From the NCBI GenBank assembly GCA_964542315.1, contig CAZIUA010000079.1, positions 1-12,209 on the forward strand: DNA of 12,209 nucleotides, read 5' to 3'. The position numbers were made by a program, and so were the translations under genes. Positions within the stretch are counted from its first letter, which is position 1, and the number at the start of each line of letters is the position of its first letter. The DNA comes from UBA11524 sp964542315 (lineage in GTDB: Bacteria > Bacillota > Clostridia > Christensenellales > Aristaeellaceae). Positions 1 through 4,301 of this stretch are shown one piece after another. The notes beneath the pieces are model-generated. The model did no database searches, was not told where the DNA came from, and was given only the letters and a program-made list of their open reading frames with translations.

Positions 1-680
1 CAGTCGTGCTGGGCGAAGTGTGGGAGGATGCCTCCAACAAGGTGGCCTATGGCGAAATGCGCTGCTACTGCACCGGCGACACGCTGGATTCCGTCATGAA
101 CTACCCCCTGCGCGAGGCCATCATCGACTTCGTGACCGGCAAATCCACCGCGGCGGATTTCGTCCGCCTCATCAACCATCAGGCGGAGGTCTATCCCGCA
201 CCCTTCCGCTATGCGCTGATGAACCTGGTGGGCAGCCATGACCGTCCCCGCGTGCTGAACATGCTGGTTGATCGCGGCTGCATGGATCTCCCGAAGGACG
301 AGCAGCAGTGGGTCCACCTCACCGTGGATGAATACGAGCTGGCGGTCAAGCGCTACAAGCTGTGCATCGACCTGCTCTGCGCGCTGCCGGGCTGCCCGAC
401 GGTCTACTATGGCGACGAGGCCGGCCTGTGCGGCTGCCACGATCCCTGGAACCGCCGCCCCTTCCCCTGGGGCAAGGAGGACAAGACCCTCACCCAGTAC
501 GTTGCCAACAAGCTCACCCACCGTCAGGCCAGCGACGTGCTGAAATTCGGCCTGTGCGACATCGCCGCTGCGGACGAGGATACCATCGTCATCACCCGCT
601 ATATGGATGGCGGCGTGGATGGTCTGGGCAATCCCACCGACTGCCGCGAGCGTGAGGTCATCACGGTCTGCAGGAAATAA
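1..680 (+). CDS. Alpha-amylase family (GH13) glycoside hydrolase, 3' part; neopullulanase/cyclomaltodextrinase-like
   Basis: Partial gene: the frame is open from base 3 and enters from the left edge, so the GTG at 6 is not its start. Visible GH13 landmarks are GEVWED near the left end (the Glu is the acid/base catalyst of conserved region III), NLVGSHDRPRV (region IV, with the His-Asp pair of the active site) and YYGDEAGLCGCHDPWNRRPFPWG-type sequence after the barrel, which is typical of neopullulanase/cyclomaltodextrinase enzymes (GH13_20-like). These hydrolyse alpha-1,4/1,6 glucans or cyclodextrins, usually in the cytoplasm. The C-terminal beta domain looks short: the protein stops at VITVCRK, about where relatives read 'vi.vNRS' and continue for several more strands. 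The stop lies against a terminator, so this is a natural end, not the window edge. Subfamily assignment rests on the C-terminal third only. Confidence 0.88.
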   Translation, partial: VVLGEVWEDASNKVAYGEMRCYCTGDTLDSVMNYPLREAIIDFVTGKSTAADFVRLINHQAEVYPAPFRYALMNLVGSHDRPRVLNMLVDRGCMDLPKDEQQWVHLTVDEYELAVKRYKLCIDLLCALPGCPTVYYGDEAGLCGCHDPWNRRPFPWGKEDKTLTQYVANKLTHRQASDVLKFGLCDIAAADEDTIVITRYMDGGVDGLGNPTDCREREVITVCRK

Positions 681-686
681 AAAACG

Positions 687-731
687 AACCGGCTTCACTT
701 CTGCTTTGAACAGAGGTCAAGCCGGTTTTTT
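687..731. terminator. Bidirectional intrinsic terminator between convergent genes
   Basis: AACCGGCTT (687-695) pairs with AAGCCGGTT (719-727). The stem continues inward after a C-C mismatch with ACTTCTG against CAGAGGT (one G-T wobble) around the loop CTTTGAA. On the plus strand it is followed by six T (726-731). On the minus strand the stem is followed by CGTTTTTT (revcomp of 679-686). It should end the amylase transcript and also stop read-through from the vanY genes on the other strand. Confidence 0.9.
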
Positions 732-792
732 GTTCTCTTGCAACACACGGGGACTTCGTCCCATTTAGGCGGCGGAAAGCCTCCGGGGGGGC

Positions 793-815
793 AAAAAGGG
801 GACGAAGCGCCCCTT
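793..815 (-). terminator. Intrinsic terminator of the vanY pair
   Basis: On the minus strand AAGGGG (815-810, sharing the AA of the TAA stop codon) pairs with CCCCTT (801-796) around CGCTTCGT, and a run of T follows (complement of 793-797). It abuts the end of the first listed M15 peptidase. The loop can form two more pairs with one bulge. A second small hairpin (GGGAC-TTC-GTCCC) lies further downstream at about 751-763. Confidence 0.7.
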
Positions 816-1665
816 AGTATTTCGCGTATTTGTCCTCCGCGGAGGTCTGCATGAAGGGCTCGACCATGAAGCGCGGGCCGCCATTGGCCAGGAATTCCTC
901 GATGGCGGCATTCAGCTGGTCATGGAATTCCTCCAGGCACAGGCCGTTCTCCATGATGTAGGTGGCCGCCGGGATGCCCACATAGCGCAGGTGCCACGGC
1001 TCGTAGTTGATCTCGGTGATGTCTTCCTTGTCCTCAGGATAGCGCAGGATGAAGCCGAACTGCGCGCAGTTTTCGGCCATCCACTGGCACTCTTCCTCCT
1101 TGGCCATGTTCTCGTTCATGCCGCGATCCGTCCAGTTTTTCGGCACCACGTCGCAGCCCAGCCCCGTCTGATGGTCGCTGGCGCCAGGCTTGGTCACCCA
1201 GCCGTCGTCATAGCCGTACTTCTTGATGCGGTTCTCGTACATCACCGCCTGCTTGTAGTAGGAGCGGTAGGCGCTCTTGAGGTAGAGCTCATGCCCGGCC
1301 TGGCGCGCCGCGTCGCACAGCTGCACCAGCGCCTCTGCGCATTCCCGCTGGAGCTCCCAGGTGCCGCTCACCTTGCGGACGCCGCCGTTGGTGTTGTTGC
1401 CGTCCGCATCCAGCTTCAGCGCCTTCATGGTGACCAGATCATCCGGCTCATAGGACTTTTCCAGGAACATGTGCTTGTTCACCAGGCGAATGAATTCGGG
1501 ATCCATATCCGTCAGATCAACGGGAAAATTCCATGTGACGTCATCATAGGAGATGATCTGCTCTCCGCTGAGATCCATGAAGGACCAGTCGTCCTCCTCT
1601 TCCTCCGCCAGCACCGGCACGCACAGCACCAGCAGCAGCGCCAGCAGCGCACTGAGCTTTCTCAT
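814..1665 (-). CDS. VanY-type D-alanyl-D-alanine carboxypeptidase, peptidase M15B, secreted
   Basis: 283 aa. The N-terminus is a classical signal peptide (MRKL, then a run of Leu/Ala/Val ending VLA), with probable cleavage after A20, so the enzyme acts outside the membrane. The M15B zinc site is complete: SDHQTGLGCD (H165 and D172) and EPWHLRYVG (E222 catalytic, H225 zinc ligand), with the usual SAYRSY motif at about 131-136. Family function is removal of the terminal D-Ala from peptidoglycan stem peptides. The start ATG overlaps the TGA of the upstream gene (ATGA), which implies translational coupling; GGGAGG lies 9 nt before it. In a sporulation-rich neighbourhood, cortex or wall trimming is more likely than vancomycin resistance, since no vanHAX or VanRS genes are visible. 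That role is inference. Confidence 0.92.
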   Translation of the reverse strand: MRKLSALLALLLVLCVPVLAEEEEDDWSFMDLSGEQIISYDDVTWNFPVDLTDMDPEFIRLVNKHMFLEKSYEPDDLVTMKALKLDADGNNTNGGVRKVSGTWELQRECAEALVQLCDAARQAGHELYLKSAYRSYYKQAVMYENRIKKYGYDDGWVTKPGASDHQTGLGCDVVPKNWTDRGMNENMAKEEECQWMAENCAQFGFILRYPEDKEDITEINYEPWHLRYVGIPAATYIMENGLCLEEFHDQLNAAIEEFLANGGPRFMVEPFMQTSAEDKYAKY

Positions 1666-2348
1666 TCCTCCGTACCTCCCGTCACGATCTCCATCAGCAC
1701 ATCCTGCCGCACCAGGAGCAGATAATTCTCCAGCGCCATCTCATTTTCGTGGATTGCCTTTGCGTTCTCCAGCCCCACATAGCGGAAATGCCATTCCTCC
1801 TGCTTGTAGCCGGTGATGTCCTCCCATTCGCCGCGATAGCGCAGGATGAAGCCGTACTTCCAGCAGTTCTCCGTCGTCCATGCGCCTGCCTTCGACCGGT
1901 TGAACTTGTCGCTGGTACCATGATAGTCATCCCAGCCCAAGTCCATCGCCAGGCCCAGCTGATGCTCGGATGCACCGGCGCGGGCGACGTATTCGTCCGC
2001 CTTTTTCTGCGAACCGACACTCTTCAGCTTGCGCTCATAGATGCTTGCCTGGGTTTGGTAGCTGCGGTATCCGCTGACGGACACGATGATCTCGCCCGTT
2101 TCCTTCAGGCAGTCCGCCGCCATCTGTTCCAGCGCGGTGGCCGCATCATCGCGCAGCTCGCGCACCTTGCCGGTCATGTCCGTCACGCGCACCTCGGGAA
2201 TATAAGCAGAGCTCACCCTCCATTGGCGATTCTGCAAAAAAAGCAGACCGTTGATATCATTCTGCGGCGCCGCCGTCGTCATCGCGTTGGAGACCATGAC
2301 CGTCCCCGCCGCGGCCAGCGACAGCAGCTGTGCCAACATGCTTGCCAT
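1662..2348 (-). CDS. Second VanY-type D-Ala-D-Ala carboxypeptidase, peptidase M15B
   Basis: 228 aa from the ATG at 2348. I chose this start because GGAGG lies 7 nt upstream and the promoter with TATAAT is just beyond it; an upstream extension of the open frame would run through that promoter. The N-terminus is hydrophobic (MASMLAQLLSLAAAGTVMV) and may be a signal or anchor, though it lacks positive residues. The zinc site is complete: SEHQLGLAMD (H129, D136) and EEWHFRYVG (E184, H187), preceded by SGYRSYQTQ (92-100). The C-terminus TGGTEE overlaps the start of the downstream paralogue by 4 nt, so the two form one operon. The proteins share motifs but are clearly divergent, which suggests an old duplication with specialised substrates or timing. 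Confidence 0.92.
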   Translation of the reverse strand: MASMLAQLLSLAAAGTVMVSNAMTTAAPQNDINGLLFLQNRQWRVSSAYIPEVRVTDMTGKVRELRDDAATALEQMAADCLKETGEIIVSVSGYRSYQTQASIYERKLKSVGSQKKADEYVARAGASEHQLGLAMDLGWDDYHGTSDKFNRSKAGAWTTENCWKYGFILRYRGEWEDITGYKQEEWHFRYVGLENAKAIHENEMALENYLLLVRQDVLMEIVTGGTEE

Positions 2349-2382
2349 ACAGCATCCTCCATGGTGTTCATCATTCCCTTCT

Positions 2383-2410
2383 ATTATACCGTATTTCTCC
2401 GCGAAAACAA
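2383..2410 (-). promoter_or_regulatory. Sigma-A-like promoter for the vanY operon
   Basis: On the minus strand a perfect TATAAT (complement of 2383-2388) stands 16 nt downstream of a weak -35 TTGTTT (complement of 2405-2410). Transcription should begin near 2376, about 28 nt before the ATG at 2348. The -35 is poor, so an activator or a different sigma factor may also be involved. Confidence 0.6.
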
Positions 2411-2445
2411 GGCACGAATCTGTAAATTTTTCATGATTGTCCTTT

Positions 2446-2470
2446 GCGGACGCTGCGCACAATAGTCCGC
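2446..2470. repeat. Hairpin in front of the YhcN/YlaJ lipoprotein start
   Basis: GCGGAC (2446-2451) and GTCCGC (2465-2470) form a 6-bp inverted repeat with a 13-nt loop, ending at the Shine-Dalgarno (2471-2477). The loop holds CACAATA (2458-2464), which resembles the -10 of sporulation sigma F/G promoters. It could be an operator, a 5'-UTR hairpin or chance. Confidence 0.35.
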
Positions 2471-2486
2471 GAGGAGGTGATACAAC

Positions 2487-3083
2487 ATGAAGAAGCTGAT
2501 TCTGACGCTCTCTGCGGTCTCGCTGGCCACCGTGTTGACCGGCTGCAAGGCGAACACGGACAAGATCAGCACCACCGCGCAGCCCAGCGCATCCGCCAGC
2601 CCGACCGTCACCACCGTGCTGCCCGACAGCGGTATGCCGGACCACATCGACGGCCTGACGGACGGCATGGATGCGCAGAACGCGACCGACGGCGTCCTGC
2701 CCTCGATGACCGTGATGCCCGAGACCGCCGGTGTGACCAGCATGGACAAAGCCAAGCGCGTCGTTGAGCAGATCGAGGACGAGCTGGAACGCCTCAGCGA
2801 GGTGGAAGACGCGGAGGTCATCCTCGCGGGGAACAAGGCCGCTGTGGCGCTGTCCTTCGACAGCCAGTACAAGGCCGGGCTGGATGATCGCCTGCGCGGC
2901 ATCGTCAAGGAACGCATCGCCAGCGTGGTGTCCGGCATTTCCACCATCGCCGTGACGACGGATGACACCATCCGCAGCACCCTGGAGAGCCTGGGCGAAA
3001 AGCTGGAGGACATGTCCGACCTGAATGCACTGGAAAGCGACCTGGATGCGGTGATCAAGAAGATCAACGGCGTCAGCGCATAA
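2487..3083 (+). CDS. YhcN/YlaJ-family sporulation lipoprotein
   Basis: 198 aa. A lipoprotein signal is clear: MKKL, a hydrophobic core, then the lipobox LTGC with C20 as the lipidated residue. After a low-complexity Thr/Ser/Pro linker (about 21-60), the segment from about 70 to 198 looks like the YhcN/YlaJ domain: VEQIEDELERLSEVEDAEVILAGNKAAVALS, then a helix with the family's VKERIASVV-type segment. Members are forespore or inner-spore-membrane lipoproteins in Bacillus and clostridia; their molecular role is not settled. The start has a near-perfect Shine-Dalgarno (AGGAGGTGAT, spacing 9). The gene is divergent from the vanY operon and followed by its own terminator. Family identification is from pattern memory, not a search. 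Confidence 0.8.
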   Translation: MKKLILTLSAVSLATVLTGCKANTDKISTTAQPSASASPTVTTVLPDSGMPDHIDGLTDGMDAQNATDGVLPSMTVMPETAGVTSMDKAKRVVEQIEDELERLSEVEDAEVILAGNKAAVALSFDSQYKAGLDDRLRGIVKERIASVVSGISTIAVTTDDTIRSTLESLGEKLEDMSDLNALESDLDAVIKKINGVSA

Positions 3084-3101
3084 ACGCATCGTCCCATGCG
3101 T
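3084..3101 (+). repeat. Small hairpin after the lipoprotein stop codon
   Basis: ACGCAT (3084-3089) and ATGCGT (3096-3101) pair around CGTCCC. It starts at the base after the TAA and has no T-run, so it is more likely a 3'-UTR structure than the terminator, which lies just downstream. Confidence 0.45.
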
Positions 3102-3122
3102 AGAATGTTTCTGTCCCAAGGG

Positions 3123-3153
3123 CTGCGTCCGGATGAACGGACGCAGTTATTTT
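3123..3153 (+). terminator. Intrinsic terminator of the YhcN/YlaJ lipoprotein gene
   Basis: CTGCGTCCG (3123-3131) and CGGACGCAG (3138-3146) form a perfect 9-bp stem with loop GATGAA, followed by TTATTTT (3147-3153). It lies 40 nt after the stop codon. Confidence 0.85.
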
Positions 3154-3278
3154 GCGCCGGAAGACCCCTGCATCCCACGCGGCCTTGGCTGCCTCCGCTT
3201 CAGGCCCGGCGTCCACGCCGTCCGGCAGCGTATGCGGATGGGCTGCGTCCTGTGCAGGCTCAAGCGGGACAGCTTTCC

Positions 3279-3310
3279 GGGAGCGCTGACGGTGTGGCGC
3301 TCCCATTTTT
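3279..3310 (+). terminator. Isolated plus-strand intrinsic terminator in a gene-free stretch
   Basis: GGGAGCGC (3279-3286) and GCGCTCCC (3297-3304) form an 8-bp stem with a 10-nt loop, then A and five T (3305-3310). No gene ends here: the lipoprotein already has a terminator at 3153. The stretch 3154-3396 holds no gene I can support. It is GC-rich, with GGCGT-CC-ACGCC at about 3208-3219 and a long-range CCTGCA/TGCAGG pairing (about 3167 and 3252). It is either a backup terminator or the 3' end of a small RNA. Confidence 0.65.
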
Positions 3311-3351
3311 CTTGCTCCATCCGCATTTTCCTCCGCTTGTACCCTTTTCCA

Positions 3352-3380
3352 GCGTATCTTCCACCGAAATGCGCACACTA
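3352..3380 (+). promoter_or_regulatory. Possible sigma-G-like promoter for the SASP genes
   Basis: CACACTA (3374-3380) resembles the -10 of forespore promoters (CATnnTA), with GCGTATC (3352-3358) as a candidate -35. The 15-nt gap is a little short. The predicted start lies about 10 nt before the Shine-Dalgarno. Alpha/beta SASP genes are controlled by sigma G in Bacillus and clostridia, which is the main reason to consider this weak match. Confidence 0.3.
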
Positions 3381-3412
3381 CCTACCGAGAAAGGCAACAG
3401 GAGGTGAACAGC

Positions 3413-3622
3413 ATGAGCAATCGCAACTCCAAGACCCAGATGGTCCCCGAGGCCCGCGGCGCACTTGACAACATGAAGTACGAGATCGCGCGCGAGCTGG
3501 GCGTGGACTATCAGCAGGCGTACAAGGGCAACCTTTCCGCCCGGGAGAACGGCTACGTCGGCGGATACATGGTGAAGCGCCTGATCGAACAGGCCGAGCG
3601 CGGCATGTCCCATCAGGGCTGA
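3413..3622 (+). CDS. Alpha/beta-type small acid-soluble spore protein (SASP)
   Basis: 69 aa from ATG 3413. The in-frame GTG at 3404 is part of the Shine-Dalgarno AGGAGGTG and cannot be the start; from the ATG the spacing is 8 nt. The family's two signatures are present: the germination-protease site KYEIARELGV (cleavage expected between E24 and I25) and the DNA-binding block GGYMVKRLIEQAERGM near the C-terminus. The protein coats forespore DNA, shifts it towards A-form and protects it from UV and heat; it is degraded by Gpr at germination. It is the first of a tandem pair with a nearly identical 3' end. Confidence 0.96.
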   Translation: MSNRNSKTQMVPEARGALDNMKYEIARELGVDYQQAYKGNLSARENGYVGGYMVKRLIEQAERGMSHQG

Positions 3623-3640
3623 CTTCACGCCGACCCTTCA

Positions 3641-3683
3641 GCTGCATTTCGGTGCAGCGCCCATGCCCTCACCCGATGAGGGC
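3641..3683 (+). repeat. Two hairpins between the tandem SASP genes
   Basis: GCTGCA-TTTCGG-TGCAGC (3641-3658) and GCCCTC-ACCCGAT-GAGGGC (3665-3683). Neither has a T-run, so they are not good terminators. The second ends about 12 nt before the next Shine-Dalgarno (about 3696-3700). They may stabilise the upstream message or set the ratio of the two proteins. Confidence 0.5.
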
Positions 3684-3709
3684 TGACCGCATCAAGGAGG
3701 AAAACGCCC

Positions 3710-3985
3710 ATGTATAACAACAACAATCAGACCCCCATGCAGCAGCAGCAGAACCAGTTCCAGCAGGGCAAGACCTCGTCCAACAGCAACCAGAGCCGCG
3801 TCGTGGTCCCCGAGGCCCGTCAGGCCCTGGACAACATGAAGTACGAGATCGCCGGCGAGCTCGGCATCAACCTCAAGAAGGGCTACAACGGCGACCTGCC
3901 CTCCCGCCAGGCCGGCTATATCGGCGGATACATGGTGAAGCGCCTGATCGAGCAGGCCGAGCGCGGCATGTCCAACCAGGGCTAA
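3710..3985 (+). CDS. Alpha/beta-type small acid-soluble spore protein with Asn/Gln-rich N-terminus
   Basis: 91 aa; GGAGG lies 9 nt before the ATG. The core is the same as in the preceding gene: VVPEARQALDNMKYEIAGELG with the Gpr site at E46-I47, then GGYMVKRLIEQAERGM. It carries an extra, poorly complex head of about 30 residues, very rich in Asn and Gln (MYNNNNQTPMQQQQNQFQQG), unlike typical 60-70 aa members. Such N-terminal extensions are usually disordered and cleaved or tolerated; its function here is unknown. Likely co-expressed with the first SASP in the forespore. Confidence 0.96.
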   Translation: MYNNNNQTPMQQQQNQFQQGKTSSNSNQSRVVVPEARQALDNMKYEIAGELGINLKKGYNGDLPSRQAGYIGGYMVKRLIEQAERGMSNQG

Positions 3986-4008
3986 TGCGCCCGTTCCAGG
4001 TGCGCATT
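3984..4008. repeat. Inverted repeat just before the SASP terminator
   Basis: AATGCGC (3984-3990) and GCGCATT (4002-4008) pair around an 11-nt loop. The left arm includes the last bases of the stop codon and the right arm touches the terminator stem. It probably forms a double hairpin at the mRNA 3' end. Confidence 0.5.
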
Positions 4009-4009
4009 G

Positions 4010-4039
4010 GGGTGGAGGTGTGATACCTCCACCCTTTTT
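4010..4039 (+). terminator. Strong intrinsic terminator of the SASP genes
   Basis: GGGTGGAGGT (4010-4019) and ACCTCCACCC (4025-4034) form a perfect 10-bp stem with loop GTGAT, followed by five T (4035-4039). It separates the spore genes from the CRISPR-Cas control region. Confidence 0.95.
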
Positions 4040-4055
4040 GTGCCGTTGAACGCAA

Positions 4056-4153
4056 AGCGGCAGATGCGCATACACACATCTGCCGCTCCACACCAGTAGC
4101 CATAACTCTCAAAACTTTTCAATCCACGCAAGCAAGCTTTCACCCGTTGCGAC
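4056..4153 (-). ncRNA. CreR-like crRNA-resembling RNA: orphan degenerate repeat, spacer and 3' hairpin
   Basis: Read on the minus strand. From 4153 there is a single CRISPR-repeat-like unit: GT, then CGCAA ... TTGCG (a 5-bp stem, 4151-4147 with 4131-4127), then the 11-nt handle TGGATTGAAAA (4126-4116). The array repeat has the same plan: GT, a stem, then TGGATTGAAAT. No second repeat follows, so this is not an array. The spacer-like part starts at 4115 with GTTTTGAGAGTTATGG. About 28 nt later comes an 11-bp perfect hairpin, AGCGGCAGATG/CATCTGCCGCT (4087-4077 with 4066-4056), followed only by a weak T-run, which may end the RNA. The spacer seed matches a PAM-flanked site in the cas3 promoter at 12 of 14 positions. 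Expected fate: cleavage by Cas5c at the stem base, loading into Cascade, binding to the cas promoter. The architecture is seen directly; the function is inferred from CreR guides known in type I and V systems. Confidence 0.78.
4116..4153 (-). repeat. Orphan degenerate type I-C CRISPR repeat
   Basis: 38-nt unit on the minus strand. It keeps the 5' GTC start and the 3' GTGGATTGAAA end of the array repeat, but its middle is different: a 5-bp stem (CGCAA/TTGCG) with a 15-nt loop instead of the 9-bp GC stem. The retained parts are those Cas5c needs, the stem base and the 3' handle. The lost identity would limit recombination with the real array. It lies on the strand opposite to the array, about 8 kb away from it. 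Confidence 0.8.
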
Positions 4154-4159
4154 TCTGCA

Positions 4160-4188
4160 ATTATATCATGGAACAAAAGCTTTTGCAA
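4160..4188 (-). promoter_or_regulatory. Sigma-A promoter of the CreR-like RNA
   Basis: On the minus strand TTGCAA (4188-4183), a 17-nt gap and TATAAT (4165-4160) with an extended TG one base upstream (TGATATAAT). The expected start, about 7 nt after the -10, is base 4153, exactly the first G of the orphan repeat. So the RNA would have no leader, as expected for a stand-alone guide. Confidence 0.8.
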
Positions 4189-4193
4189 TTTTC

Positions 4194-4230
4194 TTCGTTT
4201 TTAGAGTAATATTCTTGACAAATGCATGCC
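4194..4230 (+). promoter_or_regulatory. PAM and protospacer-like target of the CreR-like guide over the cas promoter
   Basis: TTC (4194-4196) is the known type I-C PAM. The 14 bases after it, GTTTTTAGAGTAAT (4197-4210), match the spacer start GTTTTGAGAGTTAT except at positions 6 and 12; beyond position 14 matching falls to chance. The right boundary is set by a nominal 34-nt spacer. Bound Cascade would cover the -35 box (4215-4220) and most of the promoter spacer, so it should block RNA polymerase. The lack of pairing past the seed region should prevent Cas3 recruitment and self-cleavage. Confidence 0.75.
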
Positions 4231-4243
4231 TGTGTGATATAAT
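4215..4243 (+). promoter_or_regulatory. Perfect-consensus sigma-A promoter of the cas operon
   Basis: TTGACA (4215-4220), 17 nt, TATAAT (4238-4243), plus an extended -10 TG. Both boxes match the consensus completely. Transcription should start near 4250, about 50 nt before the cas3 ATG. A promoter this strong suggests that control comes from a repressor, which fits the overlapping Cascade target. No other promoter is visible within the tightly packed operon. Confidence 0.92.
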
Positions 4244-4281
4244 AATTTCATCAAAAGCGTTTTCTTTTTCCCCGACCGACC

Positions 4282-4297
4282 ATTCCTGGGGGGGAAT
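4282..4297 (+). promoter_or_regulatory. Atypical G-run ribosome binding site of cas3 within a small hairpin
   Basis: The only Shine-Dalgarno candidate before the cas3 ATG is seven G (4288-4294), spacing 7. ATTCC (4282-4286) can pair with GGAAT (4293-4297), and CCCC upstream (4270-4273) can pair with the G-run, so the site may be partly hidden. All other cas genes have a conventional GGAGG or GAGG site. Confidence 0.5.
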
Positions 4298-4301
4298 CAA
4301 T

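Noticed and set aside
922..1725. 267-residue open frame antisense to the first vanY gene
   Set aside because: Shadow frame rich in His, Val, Leu and Ala, with no known motif; the opposite strand has a clear signal peptide and zinc site.
2349..3119. Long N-terminal extension of the second VanY protein on the minus strand
   Set aside because: It runs through the vanY promoter and antisense to the lipoprotein gene. A good Shine-Dalgarno and hydrophobic N-terminus mark ATG 2348.
3404..3412. GTG start for the first SASP
   Set aside because: The GTG is part of the Shine-Dalgarno AGGAGGTG; ATG 3413 has correct spacing and gives the usual MSN-type SASP start.
3133..3468. 111-residue plus-strand open frame between the lipoprotein and SASP genes
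   Set aside because: No Shine-Dalgarno, starts inside a terminator stem, contains a second terminator and overlaps the SASP start in another frame.
4056..4153. A second, reversed CRISPR array beside cas3
   Set aside because: Only one repeat-like unit is present and its stem differs from the array repeat. The seed match to the cas promoter fits a stand-alone guide better.
4102..4210. Treating CTCTCAAAAC (4106-4115) and GTTTTTAGAG (4197-4206) as a simple protein operator or hairpin
   Set aside because: The arms are 80 bp apart and the match is placed exactly after a repeat handle on one side and after a TTC PAM on the other, which a simple operator would not require. Not fully excluded.
4215..4301. 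TTG-initiated N-terminal extension of cas3 (29 extra residues)
   Set aside because: The TTG is the start of the TTGACA -35 box and the predicted transcript starts near 4250, so this codon would not be in the mRNA. The extra residues do not resemble Cas3.
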